Shown: piece by piece, positions 16,036-25,145 of the stretch
Layout: every line of letters begins with the position of its first letter
How positions within the stretch are numbered: the stretch's first letter is position 1
IMG/VR virus record: IMGVR_UViG_3300028610_000946
Span: 1-49,491 of that record
From: a virus
Strand: one strand, 5' to 3'
Length of the DNA stretch: 49,491 nt
Notes under the pieces: model-generated
The model's input: the letters and a program-made list of their open reading frames with translations, nothing else
Told to the model about the DNA's origin: nothing
Databases searched by the model: none
Position numbers and translations under genes: made by a program

Positions 16036-16199
16036 TCCCGGTACTAGCACAAATGATGGGAAATCTTTTCTACCGTGGAGTATCGACGGTAGAAATAAAC
16101 AATATGAGTTATTTTGAAATGAAAGATTGGAATAACTGGCATGAGATAATTGCCGACGCACAAACTAAAGCAGTAAAAAAAGCACAAAACGGGGAATAA
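15583..16199 (+). CDS. Tail assembly chaperone, -1 frameshift fusion product
   Basis: The heptamer T TTT TTG at 16020-16026 matches the X XXY YYZ rule for -1 frameshifting. After the slip the frame reads ANIVPVLAQMMGNLFYRGVS and continues with a W-rich segment (FEMKDWNNWHEI) to TAA at 16197-16199, giving about 205 aa. That segment has no start site of its own before the T-run. The fusion is the expected second chaperone that wraps the tape measure. The end overlaps the tape-measure start by one base (TAATG). Confidence 0.75.
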
Positions 16200-18229
16200 T
16201 GGCCGGTAGTTTTTCAGTAAGCACAACATTTAAATCTAAAGACCGCATGTCGAAAACATTTGATAAAATGTCAGGCCGTGCAAAAGCTTTCGGCGGAGTT
16301 TTAAAGGGTGTTCTCGGCGCAAATGTAATCATGAAAGGCGTACAACTTTTAAGCCGTGGACTCCGTGCGGTCGGTTCTGAGTTTGTAGCATTTGATCAGG
16401 CAATTATATCAGCAAGCGCAAAGTTTAAAGGGCTCGACATGACAACCGAAGCCGGAATAAAAACCTTTGAATTATTGGGAGAAACAGCCCGTGATATAGC
16501 TTCAAAAACGCAATTTTCAGCTGGTCAAATGGCCGAAGGTTTAGATTTTTTAGCAATGGCCGGATTTACAGCAGAACAGGCAATGGCTTCTCTTGATGGA
16601 GTTGTTAATCTTGCGACCGTTGCAAATATCGATCTTGCCAGAGCGACCGATATAGCCAGTGATTCACTCGGTGCATTTGGTCTCATGACAGAAGATGCAG
16701 AACAATTACAAATAAATTTCACCCGACAAAATGATGTAATGGCCGCAACAATGACCAGCACAAATACATCAATGGAAGATCTTTTCGAATCAATCAAAAA
16801 AGGAGCACCAGCATTTACAGCCGCCGGTCAATCTATGGAAACTTTCAACGCTCTAACCGGGGCAATGGCAAATAGTGGTATTAAAGGATCAGAAGCCGGA
16901 ACCAGCCTAAGAAATGTAATGCTTAGGCTGGCAAATCCAGCAGCAGAAGCCGCCGAATTGATGGATCAATTAGGAATTGTTACCCAGGATTCACAAGGCA
17001 ATTTCTTAGATGTAATAGATATAATCGGTCAATTTGAAACTGCAACCGCAAGCATGGGAACCGCTCAAAAAACCGCCGCATTATCAACAGTTTTCGGTGC
17101 TCGATCGGTAACAGGAATAAATATTTTACTCCAAGAAGGAACCGAAAACCTAAGATCATTTAGAACAGAACTTGAAAACTCCACTGGTGCAAGCCTTGAA
17201 ATGGCAAACGTAATGAGGGGCTCACTTCAAAACAGATTAGCAAGCTTAAAATCAGCAGCAATCGAAGTAGGTTTCCAATTCTTTGATGCATTTAAAGGCG
17301 ACATCGGAAACGCTATAGAGTTCATTACAGATAAGGTCAGAAATATTGATTTAAAACCGGTTACCGATGCAATTAGAACTGTTATAAGTTTTATTTCCCG
17401 GAATTGGGGTAAAATACAATTCGTTTTTGATAAAGTGACAACCACAATAAAATCAATTTATCAAGGATTTATTGCATTATTTAAGGGTGATACCGCTGGA
17501 GCTACCGAGTTTTTTACAAAAGCATGGGAAGATGCAAAAGATTTATTTTCAACAATATGGAAAGGCATTGGTACAATTTTTAATAATGTTTGGACAACAA
17601 TACAGGAAAAATTTCCCGGATTAGCAAGTGTAATTCAGACCGTAATTGACACAGTATCACCAGTACTAATAGAATTAAAAGGACTTTTCGGTGATATTTT
17701 TGACACTATACTATCATTATTTAAAGGGGACACAGACGAAGCAGTACTCAGTTTTACTTCTGCAATCGAAAGAATCCCAGAAATACTAAAGAAAACATTA
17801 TCAGCAATGGCTGATATAATCACAGCAGCAATCCCAGGATTAGACCCACTGTTAAAAATAGTAGAAGGTATATCAAGTGTAGCTTTAAAAGTATCGGGAG
17901 CTTTAAATATACCTAAACATATACTTGATGCTCAGACAAATAAAATAGAAGATCAAAAACTATTAGAAGCAGATAGAGCCACATCAATATCAGAAGCACA
18001 AGGCAGAGAAGATAAGTTTAGAGAAGCACAAGCATTAGTACTCGAAAGAGATTCAGAATTAAGCCAAAGAGCACCACTGAATGTAGCACCAAATCAGGCA
18101 GAAGTAGAAGCTCAAATGCAATTAAATATCGGCGGAAATATCAACATTAACGGCGCACCAGCCGGAACAACAGCAAATATTCAAGCCAATAATACACCGT
18201 TAATTACCGGTGACGTGGGAGTGCAATAA
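16199..18229 (+). CDS. Tail tape measure protein
   Basis: 676 aa. Residues about 60-350 are the TP901-type core (QFSAGQMAEGLDFLAMAGFT, GIKGSEAGTSLRNVMLRLAN). Hydrophobic helices follow in the 370-570 range, and there is a C-terminal low-complexity tail. At this length the tail should be about 100 nm (roughly 0.15 nm per residue). It is coupled to the chaperone by TAATG and overlaps the next start by one base. No lytic transglycosylase motif is obvious. Confidence 0.92.
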   Translation: MAGSFSVSTTFKSKDRMSKTFDKMSGRAKAFGGVLKGVLGANVIMKGVQLLSRGLRAVGSEFVAFDQAIISASAKFKGLDMTTEAGIKTFELLGETARDIASKTQFSAGQMAEGLDFLAMAGFTAEQAMASLDGVVNLATVANIDLARATDIASDSLGAFGLMTEDAEQLQINFTRQNDVMAATMTSTNTSMEDLFESIKKGAPAFTAAGQSMETFNALTGAMANSGIKGSEAGTSLRNVMLRLANPAAEAAELMDQLGIVTQDSQGNFLDVIDIIGQFETATASMGTAQKTAALSTVFGARSVTGINILLQEGTENLRSFRTELENSTGASLEMANVMRGSLQNRLASLKSAAIEVGFQFFDAFKGDIGNAIEFITDKVRNIDLKPVTDAIRTVISFISRNWGKIQFVFDKVTTTIKSIYQGFIALFKGDTAGATEFFTKAWEDAKDLFSTIWKGIGTIFNNVWTTIQEKFPGLASVIQTVIDTVSPVLIELKGLFGDIFDTILSLFKGDTDEAVLSFTSAIERIPEILKKTLSAMADIITAAIPGLDPLLKIVEGISSVALKVSGALNIPKHILDAQTNKIEDQKLLEADRATSISEAQGREDKFREAQALVLERDSELSQRAPLNVAPNQAEVEAQMQLNIGGNININGAPAGTTANIQANNTPLITGDVGVQ

Positions 18230-19539
18230 TGAGCTGGCAAGATCGACTAAGACCGGAAATTACATTTACTTCCCCCGATGGCGACACCTACCGCGCAAAA
18301 TGGGCAGGCGACGAACAGACAAAACAAAAAAATGTAGGGATTTTTAATTACCCCAATTTTAACGGTACAGTAGTACAAGATTTAGGCATTCAGTCAAACC
18401 GTTTCCCGTCATTATCTTTTTGGTTCGACGGCGAAGATAATGACACCGAAGGCGAAGCGTTTTATTTATCATGTGATCAACGCGGAGTATGGACAATTGT
18501 ACACCCGTCAAAAGGTGAAATCTATGTACAATTTACAAATATTTCAAAAACATACAGACCAATTGACGACGGAAATAGAACAGTCTTTTCAATCCAATGT
18601 GTTCAAGTTGGCCAGGGTGAAAATACAGTACCAGATGCAGTAGTTCAAACAGGAACACAGCCGACAACATCAGCAGAATTAGCAAATGATATAAACTCAC
18701 AGGCCATTGATACAAATATAGCAATAGCGACACAATACGACGCAAAAATAAAACTTGATACTTCTGGATTACAAATAGCAAATACAAAAATGATCAACAG
18801 CAGCGTATTAGCTATAAATGCCAATCTCACAGCAATAGCAACTCAGGACCCATCTATTTTAAGCAAGTTTACTGCCATTTCAAGAGGAATTACAAGCACA
18901 ATTTCAGGCGGCGTAACAGGCGTATTAAATAAAATAGCACTTGCAAGTCAGGTAGTAGGATTGATTCAAACCCCAATACAGGCAATAACAGATATCGGCT
19001 CAAGATTCGCAGCTATCGTTAATGTTGTAACATCCGTACTTGCGATACTACCAACCGGAAAAAGAGATGAAGATAAAAACGCCGCAAACGCCGCAGAATT
19101 AACACTAGCCGGATGTTTGGTTGCCACCGCTCAAATCGCAACATCCGGAGAAATTGACACCAGAACTACAGCAATTCAAACAGTCACAGATCTCACACAA
19201 TTATTGTCAGACATAACAACCGGACTCGATGCAGTACAATCCAATTTTGACGAAAACGACATTGACCTACAATATTTTAGCCAGTCAGACACATATAATG
19301 ATTTAATATTACTAATCGGCAATACAATAAACTTTCTTTTAGAATCATTACTATCCCTGAAAATCGAAAAACGTTTCATAATCGCCCGACCGAGAAGCCC
19401 GATAGAAATTACAGTAAAAGAATACGGTTCACTCGGAGAAGACGACAGCAACTTAGATTTTTTTATCAGCACAAATAATTTGAAAGGAAATGAAATTCGC
19501 TTACTTAATCCAGGTTTTGAGGTAGTAGTATATGTATAA
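18229..19539 (+). CDS. DNA circularisation/tail protein (Mu gp43, gpN-like)
   Basis: 436 aa. The N-terminal domain (SWQDRLRPEITFTSPDGDTY and following) is characteristic of the DNA-circulation N-terminal family in Mu-like tails; the centre is helical (about 180-330) and a small C-terminal domain ends in PGFEVVVYV. In Mu-like phages it lies between tape measure and hub genes and belongs to the tail tip. The name reflects an old annotation; the real role is structural. Confidence 0.85.
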   Translation: MSWQDRLRPEITFTSPDGDTYRAKWAGDEQTKQKNVGIFNYPNFNGTVVQDLGIQSNRFPSLSFWFDGEDNDTEGEAFYLSCDQRGVWTIVHPSKGEIYVQFTNISKTYRPIDDGNRTVFSIQCVQVGQGENTVPDAVVQTGTQPTTSAELANDINSQAIDTNIAIATQYDAKIKLDTSGLQIANTKMINSSVLAINANLTAIATQDPSILSKFTAISRGITSTISGGVTGVLNKIALASQVVGLIQTPIQAITDIGSRFAAIVNVVTSVLAILPTGKRDEDKNAANAAELTLAGCLVATAQIATSGEIDTRTTAIQTVTDLTQLLSDITTGLDAVQSNFDENDIDLQYFSQSDTYNDLILLIGNTINFLLESLLSLKIEKRFIIARPRSPIEITVKEYGSLGEDDSNLDFFISTNNLKGNEIRLLNPGFEVVVYV

Positions 19540-19675
19540 CGCGGAATTTGTAGAAAGAATAGATAATTTTTACTGTTTATACAGAATGAGCCAAGTTGTA
19601 ACTACAGGATATTATGATTATCTATATTTTTCAGTTTATGAACCGTTAACAACAACAGGGTATAATCATGCCTAA
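19532..19675 (+). CDS. Small tail-tip protein (unknown)
   Basis: 47 aa, rich in tyrosine (YNAEFVERIDNFYCLYRMS at the start). It overlaps the previous gene by 8 bases and the hub gene by 8 bases, which strongly suggests it is translated. No domain is recognised. Baseplate operons of Mu-like phages often carry such fillers. Confidence 0.6.
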   Translation: MYNAEFVERIDNFYCLYRMSQVVTTGYYDYLYFSVYEPLTTTGYNHA

Positions 19676-20951
19676 TTTTAAAAACCTACCAACACCCGGA
19701 TATCAATATACAGTAAAACGCGGCGACGATCTCAGTACAATAGAGGTACAGGCATACGGATATGAAACCGGAAATCTTGATGATATTCACCCATTTTTAC
19801 AGGGAAGAAATAGAAATCCAGAGTCAGGACGGCTATTTGTTTACACCGGTGATACTCTCACAATCCCTGAACTTGCAAAAACAAAATCAGAACAGCAGAC
19901 AAAAAAAATAACTAACAAACGAAAAGACCAAATTACAATTGTTTTAGGCGATCGAGAAATCCCATTTTCAACATGCCGAATCTTACGCACAATGGACACC
20001 GCCGCCGATGCCTGGACATGTTCTCTGGCATGGGTACCTGGAAAGGATCCAGAGTTTGACAATTTAATCAGCCCTTTTTCATATACCCCAGCTCAAGTAT
20101 ATATTGGAAACGAACTAATAATAAACGGATCACTTTACGGCGTTCAACCGCAAAGCACCGAAACCGGATTGACAATTGTCCTAACAGGTTTTTCATTTGC
20201 AGCTGATGTAATTGATTCAACCATGCCGGAACCATATGAAGAGGAAAATATTACAGGTGAAGAACGGGTAAACAGCACAATTAAAGGCATGGGAATAAAA
20301 GCAGTATTTGAAAATATCGATAGTGACCCACAATTTGACCGGGTAGTAGGAGAAATCACAGATACTATTTTCGGCCATTTATCAGAGCTCGCCTTTCAAC
20401 GTGGTATTTTAATTTCATCAACTCCAAACGGTGATCTATTATTTACCCGTGCAAATGTCAACGGAAAATCAGTCGGGACTTTACGATCAGGAAGTCCTTT
20501 ACCTCTCGGATGGGGTGCGAACTTTGACGGTAGAAAATTATTTAATTCTATCAGAGCAATCGGAGAAAGCCCCGGCGATGCAGTAAAACAGGCCGTATCA
20601 GTAGATTCAAACATCCCGAAATCCCGATTTATGACATTTAAAGCCGATAATACCACAACTGGAAATATTCAGGATGCAGCAAATTGGAAACGTTCAAAAC
20701 AATACGCCGAAGCTTTGACAATTCCTTTCCCGGTGACCGGACTATATGCACCGGACGGTAGTTTATGGCGTGAGAATAAAATAGTAACCGTAATCAGTGC
20801 AGAAATATTTGTACCGAACGGATTTGATTTTTTAATCAGACAGGTAGAATATCAACAAACCGCCGACGGAAATGTGACAACATTGGGATTAGTACCGCCG
20901 GAAGTTTATAGCGGTGAGGAAATAGAGCTTAATTGGGAGACAATCAAATGA
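19668..20951 (+). CDS. Baseplate hub protein with N-terminal LysM (Mu gp44-like)
   Basis: 427 aa. Residues about 10-65 resemble LysM (YTVKRGDDLSTIEVQAYG ... GDTLTIP). The rest matches the Mu gp44 / P2 gpD hub: REIPFSTCRILRTMDTAADA, a central beta barrel, and a C-terminal segment with LIRQVEYQQTADGNVTTLGL. The LysM likely binds tail tube or spike, as in gp53/gp5.4-type baseplate proteins. It overlaps the next gene by 4 bases. Confidence 0.85.
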   Translation: MPNFKNLPTPGYQYTVKRGDDLSTIEVQAYGYETGNLDDIHPFLQGRNRNPESGRLFVYTGDTLTIPELAKTKSEQQTKKITNKRKDQITIVLGDREIPFSTCRILRTMDTAADAWTCSLAWVPGKDPEFDNLISPFSYTPAQVYIGNELIINGSLYGVQPQSTETGLTIVLTGFSFAADVIDSTMPEPYEEENITGEERVNSTIKGMGIKAVFENIDSDPQFDRVVGEITDTIFGHLSELAFQRGILISSTPNGDLLFTRANVNGKSVGTLRSGSPLPLGWGANFDGRKLFNSIRAIGESPGDAVKQAVSVDSNIPKSRFMTFKADNTTTGNIQDAANWKRSKQYAEALTIPFPVTGLYAPDGSLWRENKIVTVISAEIFVPNGFDFLIRQVEYQQTADGNVTTLGLVPPEVYSGEEIELNWETIK

Positions 20952-21136
20952 GGATCAAAATAGAAGGAATTGAAATAGATATTGAGGTTACAGAAAACAT
21001 TATGAAAAATGCAGAAGCTCCAATTTTACAACCAATTTTAAGAGATACATCACCGAATGCACTTAGGGCTGAGCAAATGAAAAAAGATTTTAACAATCAA
21101 ATATTTCCTGAATTATATAAAGGATTGCAGCCGTGA
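20948..21136 (+). CDS. Small baseplate-region protein (unknown)
   Basis: 62 aa from ATG 20948 (after gggagacaatcaa), overlapping the hub stop by 4 bases. The N-terminus RIKIEGIEIDIEVTENI is beta-like and acidic, the C-terminus helical. It overlaps the gp45-like start by 4 bases. Not recognised. Confidence 0.65.
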   Translation: MRIKIEGIEIDIEVTENIMKNAEAPILQPILRDTSPNALRAEQMKKDFNNQIFPELYKGLQP

Positions 21137-21645
21137 CAGGGATAGTCCGAGGGTTCGAAGTAAAAACAAATAGAGACTCTGAACAGAAAGTTTTAATGCT
21201 TCAAGTTGAAATTTCGGGACCAGGAGACATTCAGAGTGTCGAGGCAATGACTTTTGCAGGAATGCAGATAGTACCGCCTAATAATTCAATTGTTACAGTC
21301 GTAAAAGCCGGTAATGCCTGGAAAATCGCACCATCTCAGAACGACGGGATTGATTTTGACAGCTCACTTGAAGAAGGTGAAAGCAAGATTTATTCATCGA
21401 ACGGCGGAGTCGAAAAAGCATTTATTAAATTATTAAAAACTGGTATAATACATGTAAATGGTGATAGTAAAGATGCAGCCAGAAAAGACGATACCATTAA
21501 AAGTACACCTGTGGAAGATGCTACATTCTGGACATGGTTATCAGGAGCAGCTGCAATTCTGGCAGGGCTCGGTCTTGCCGTTCCGATACCAACATCATTG
21601 ACCGGGAAAATAACAACCGGTACAGATAAAGTGAGGATGCCATGA
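21133..21645 (+). CDS. Baseplate assembly/spike protein V (Mu gp45-like)
   Basis: 170 aa with GTG start overlapping the preceding stop. An OB-like N-terminal domain (RGFEVKTNRDSEQKVLMLQV, AMTFAGMQIVPPNNSIVTVV) is followed by a beta segment with SKIYSSNGGVEKAFIKLL. The C-terminal part is unusual: a hydrophobic stretch WLSGAAAILAGLGLAVPIP then a glycine/threonine tip. It should form the membrane-piercing central spike of the baseplate. Confidence 0.8.
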   Translation: MTGIVRGFEVKTNRDSEQKVLMLQVEISGPGDIQSVEAMTFAGMQIVPPNNSIVTVVKAGNAWKIAPSQNDGIDFDSSLEEGESKIYSSNGGVEKAFIKLLKTGIIHVNGDSKDAARKDDTIKSTPVEDATFWTWLSGAAAILAGLGLAVPIPTSLTGKITTGTDKVRMP

Positions 21646-21785
21646 AAAAATGCGGAAATTGTAAAAAGTTTTTAAAGTGTTTTACAGACAGCACAAACTT
21701 TCTTGATAAAATATTTGACGATAAAGAATATGAGGAATGCAAAGAAATCCCTCCTTGTAAGGAGTATGTGATTAACAATGAATGA
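21642..21785 (+). CDS. Cysteine-rich mini-protein in the baseplate operon
   Basis: 47 aa with MKKCGNCKKFLKCFTDSTNF at the N-terminus and CKEIPPCKEY later, giving six cysteines that could form a zinc site. It overlaps the gp45-like stop by 4 bases and the gp46-like start by 8, so it is very likely translated. Function unknown. Confidence 0.65.
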   Translation: MKKCGNCKKFLKCFTDSTNFLDKIFDDKEYEECKEIPPCKEYVINNE

Positions 21786-22221
21786 TAGATTTCAAGGTGA
21801 TCCTAAGTTAATATTAACAGCAGACGGTACAACAATTCAATATCAAGGCGGTCAGCCGGTTATGGATCAGGGTTTAGAAAACGTTGCTATGATTTCACTA
21901 TTTACAGCTCCCGGATGGTGGGGAAACTCACTGGTACAAAATCAGGATCAAGAAATCGGATCTAATTTTGAAGCCGAAACCAAAAAACCTATTACATTGC
22001 AAATGTTGACCGACGTACAAACCGCAGCCGAAAATGCGCTCGATGATCCGTCATTCGGAAAAGTTAATACCACGGTTTTAAATCCCGAATATGACAGGCT
22101 TGAAATCACAAATCTAATCGATCCTCCGGGTCAAGATACACAGGAAATAATACTGACTCGTAACGGTCAAAATTGGATAAATCAGGCCGCCGATCCAGCG
22201 CATAAGAGGGTAGATCCATGA
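21778..22221 (+). CDS. Baseplate protein W-like (Mu gp46)
   Basis: 147 aa. The sequence NVAMISLFTAPGWWGNSLVQ with IGSNFEAETKKP is the conserved core of the Mu gp46 family. It is a baseplate wedge or ring component. It lies in the canonical order gp45, gp46, gp47, gp48. Confidence 0.88.
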   Translation: MNDRFQGDPKLILTADGTTIQYQGGQPVMDQGLENVAMISLFTAPGWWGNSLVQNQDQEIGSNFEAETKKPITLQMLTDVQTAAENALDDPSFGKVNTTVLNPEYDRLEITNLIDPPGQDTQEIILTRNGQNWINQAADPAHKRVDP

Positions 22222-22248
22222 CCACAATAGAAATTAGGAGCGTGCAGG

Positions 22249-23427
22249 ATGCCATTTAAAACACCGACAACCGCCGAATTAGTAGCACAAAATCTCTCTA
22301 ATATCGAGAGTAAAACAAACACCACAACCCCGGCAAATAATAAGGCTTTTAACAAGGTTGTAGCAACACTCCAAGCAGCGCAGCAGATAGGATTATACAA
22401 ATTTGCCGCTGAAAGAATACTACAAAATCTTGCACTAACAGCAACCGGCGACGATTTAACAACGATCGGTAATAATTACGGCGTAACAAGACGCGCCGCC
22501 GAAGCTGCCACTTTTACAGCTACATTACCAGCCGTGACCGATACTATAATCCCGATTAACGTTGATTTTGTCGGTGATGCAAACGGTATAAGATACAGTC
22601 TTGATGCGGCAGTAACAGCAGTCGCCGGAGTTGCTACATTACAACTTACAGCTCAAACACTCGGGACCGCTGGAAATCTTAATGTTTCTGATACTCTCAC
22701 AATAGGCCGTCCAGTAGTCGGAGCTGAATCTACAGCAACAATTACAGTAATTACAAATACCGGAGCGGAGGAAGAAACAGACGATGAATACAGGTCAAGA
22801 GTCCTTAATAAGATTAGAACAATCCCAGGCGGAGGAAATAGCGCAGATTATAGGATTTGGTCAGAAGAGGTCGCAGGAGTTGATAGGGCATACCCTTTTG
22901 CAGCACTCCCTATCGGATTCTCTTCTACGGTACAACCGCCTCAAAGAACTGTATATATCGAGGCTACAACATCAATTGACCCGGACGGGATAGCACCACA
23001 AAGCCTACTTGACGAAGTCCGGGAATCAATCACAGCCGATCCGGATACAGGAATAACCCGGCAACCGCTCGGATTAACCGACGATACATTATTTGTGGAA
23101 ACAATTACAAGGACTACTTTTTTTGTAACTATCACTGATTTAGTAGTAGATGCAAATCAGGAAGCACAGGTAAAATCTGACATTTCCGACGCACTTGATT
23201 TATATTTTAGGGCTACATCGCCATATGTAGAAGGTCTTGATTCACCACTTGATAAAAACGATGTAATCACATCAAACTCAGTTAGTGAAGTTGTTAATAA
23301 TGTCGTAAGATCCGCCGGTGGTAATGTTTCGACCTCTATTTTCGGGCTTAGTGTCGGTGCAGATGTACCAAAATATCAATTAAATCAAAATGAATTAGCG
23401 AAAAATGGCGGTGTGACTTATGTCTGA
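22249..23427 (+). CDS. Baseplate wedge protein J (Mu gp47-like)
   Basis: 392 aa. Family features include the N-terminal KTPTTAELVAQNLSNIESK, ATGDDLTTIGNNYGVTRRAA, and the DDEYRSRVLNKIRTIPGGGN block (about 185-204), which is the classic baseplate J signature. It forms the wedge arms. An 8-base overlap with the gp48-like gene follows. Confidence 0.93.
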   Translation: MPFKTPTTAELVAQNLSNIESKTNTTTPANNKAFNKVVATLQAAQQIGLYKFAAERILQNLALTATGDDLTTIGNNYGVTRRAAEAATFTATLPAVTDTIIPINVDFVGDANGIRYSLDAAVTAVAGVATLQLTAQTLGTAGNLNVSDTLTIGRPVVGAESTATITVITNTGAEEETDDEYRSRVLNKIRTIPGGGNSADYRIWSEEVAGVDRAYPFAALPIGFSSTVQPPQRTVYIEATTSIDPDGIAPQSLLDEVRESITADPDTGITRQPLGLTDDTLFVETITRTTFFVTITDLVVDANQEAQVKSDISDALDLYFRATSPYVEGLDSPLDKNDVITSNSVSEVVNNVVRSAGGNVSTSIFGLSVGADVPKYQLNQNELAKNGGVTYV

Positions 23428-24235
23428 TGGATTGTCGAGGGCCGTATTAGATGCATTATATCCTGAAGGTTCAATTTGGAACGTCGAACAGGATGGAGAT
23501 TTAGATAATTTACTTGAGGCCATGGGTGAAAATGACGATTTTGTAGCAGATGTTATGAAATTTCTCGGTAATATTAGAGACCCGTTAACAGTTCATATCG
23601 ATTTATTGCCAGACCTCGAAAAAGAATATGGAATTGTAACTGACACAAGATTATCAGAAACAGTGCGCCGGATGCAATTAGCCGTTTTAGTTTATCAGGT
23701 TGATAATAATGGCAGTTTAGATGATTTACAAACAGCCTTAAATGATGCCGGTTTTATTGTTCAGGTACATGAAAATAGCCCGGCAGTTGATCCGGATATA
23801 TTTTTAAACTCGGTGCCTTTTATGGTTGCCGGTGGGGATAATGCTTTTGCCGGGTTTGTTCCATCGGGTGGTGGTGCAAGTACTGCAATTGCCGGGAAAA
23901 CAGGCGGTGATTTGCTGGTAAATGGCAATATTTTCGAACAGGTCCCGGATTATACGGCAGTTGCAAATAATATGTATGCAGGAAATACGGAAGGTTTCGC
24001 CGGAGCTTTTACCGATTACAGGCAGGATAAAATATTTTATCCAATTCCTGACGATCCTAACAGTTGGCCGTTTTTCTTTTTTGTCGGCGGAGATGCAACC
24101 CGTGACGGATCAGGAGCATTGACAGCGATTGCAAGCGTTGATATTCCTTTGGAGCAAAGAACAGTTTTCGAAAGAATTATTTTAAAATACAAGCCTATTC
24201 ATTCATGGGCTGGAATTATAGTTAATTATACGTAA
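23420..24235 (+). CDS. Tail/baseplate protein (Mu gp48-like)
   Basis: 271 aa. The N-terminal half contains LEKEYGIVTDTRLSETVRRM and LQTALNDAGFIVQVHENSPA, typical of the DUF2313/gp48 family. The C-terminal half is glycine-rich and ends with IILKYKPIHSWAGIIVNYT. It completes the wedge between gpJ and the fibres. Confidence 0.85.
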   Translation: MSDGLSRAVLDALYPEGSIWNVEQDGDLDNLLEAMGENDDFVADVMKFLGNIRDPLTVHIDLLPDLEKEYGIVTDTRLSETVRRMQLAVLVYQVDNNGSLDDLQTALNDAGFIVQVHENSPAVDPDIFLNSVPFMVAGGDNAFAGFVPSGGGASTAIAGKTGGDLLVNGNIFEQVPDYTAVANNMYAGNTEGFAGAFTDYRQDKIFYPIPDDPNSWPFFFFVGGDATRDGSGALTAIASVDIPLEQRTVFERIILKYKPIHSWAGIIVNYT

Positions 24236-24248
24236 AAAGGAGACACCC

Positions 24249-24302
24249 ATGGTGTATGATGTTTTTAGATTAGGATTACTTACAGGGGGGAGACAATGGT
24301 AG
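24249..24302 (+). CDS. 17-aa peptide upstream of tail fibre
   Basis: A strong RBS (aaaaaggagacaccc) precedes ATG 24249; the peptide MVYDVFRLGLLTGGRQW stops at TAG 24300-24302, overlapping the fibre ATG at 24296. The fibre start itself has a ggggggagaca site inside this coding stretch. It may couple or tune fibre translation. It could instead be a chance short frame. Confidence 0.4.
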   Translation: MVYDVFRLGLLTGGRQW

Positions 24303-25108
24303 TTATTAGCAGTGTATGGGCAAACTTTAATGGTTCGGGACCGCTCGGATTCACAGGTAAAAATGCAACAGGAGCCGGGGCGACGGACGGAACTGAGTTT
24401 ATCGCCGCGACGATTGACAATTTCGAGTGGGGATGGATGCAGGAGCTTTTCACCCGTGAGGGATTTAGTCCCGATGGTGTGACTGAGGCGGTCGGAGCAT
24501 CTCAGATTGTCGAGGCATTAGATAATAAGGTTCCTGCTGGTATAGGTATTGAATGGAATCTAAATGTCGATCCTGCCACATATGGAGCGAGATATTTATT
24601 ACTTAACGGTCAGGGAATACTCAGGGCAAATTATCCGGAACTTGACGCAAATGTTTATGTCGGTGATGGAAATAACGCCGCAGCAGAAGCCGCCGGTGGT
24701 GCTTTTTATAGGGCAGACGATGCTGCCGGAACTATTCCGAATATCGCCGGGGTTTATTTGATTCTTCCTGAATCGAGAGGTGTTGTTTCTCGTGGTCTTG
24801 ATTTGGCTGCTACAATTGACCCAGATGGTGCAAGTAGATTTTTAGGTGATTTACAGGTTGATGCTATGCAGAAGATTACAGGGAAAGTTCAGGTTGGTTC
24901 AAATGTTCGTACTGCATGGACATTATTTAATGGAGTATTTACTGGTACTAATAGTGCTACTGCTTCCGCTAATCAGGTCGGAGGAAATACCGATAATATA
25001 GATTTGGATTTTGACAATTCTACTTCTACATCACCAAATGCTGCAAAAACAGATGACGTAGAAACACGAATGTACAACCGATCAACCCAATTTGCAATTA
25101 AATATTAA
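24296..25108 (+). CDS. Tail fibre/collar protein
   Basis: 270 aa, glycine/alanine-rich and beta-rich. It has a tail-collar-like centre (PNIAGVYLILPESRGVVSRG, LDLAATIDPDGASRFLGDLQ) and a C-terminus of MYNRSTQFAIKY, the kind of ending found in phage fibre tips. It is short for a long fibre and probably forms the host-contacting tip. It is the last virion gene but one in the operon. Confidence 0.75.
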   Translation: MVVISSVWANFNGSGPLGFTGKNATGAGATDGTEFIAATIDNFEWGWMQELFTREGFSPDGVTEAVGASQIVEALDNKVPAGIGIEWNLNVDPATYGARYLLLNGQGILRANYPELDANVYVGDGNNAAAEAAGGAFYRADDAAGTIPNIAGVYLILPESRGVVSRGLDLAATIDPDGASRFLGDLQVDAMQKITGKVQVGSNVRTAWTLFNGVFTGTNSATASANQVGGNTDNIDLDFDNSTSTSPNAAKTDDVETRMYNRSTQFAIKY

Positions 25109-25145
25109 CACACATGAAAAATGTGTATGTAGGAGACATAGATAT

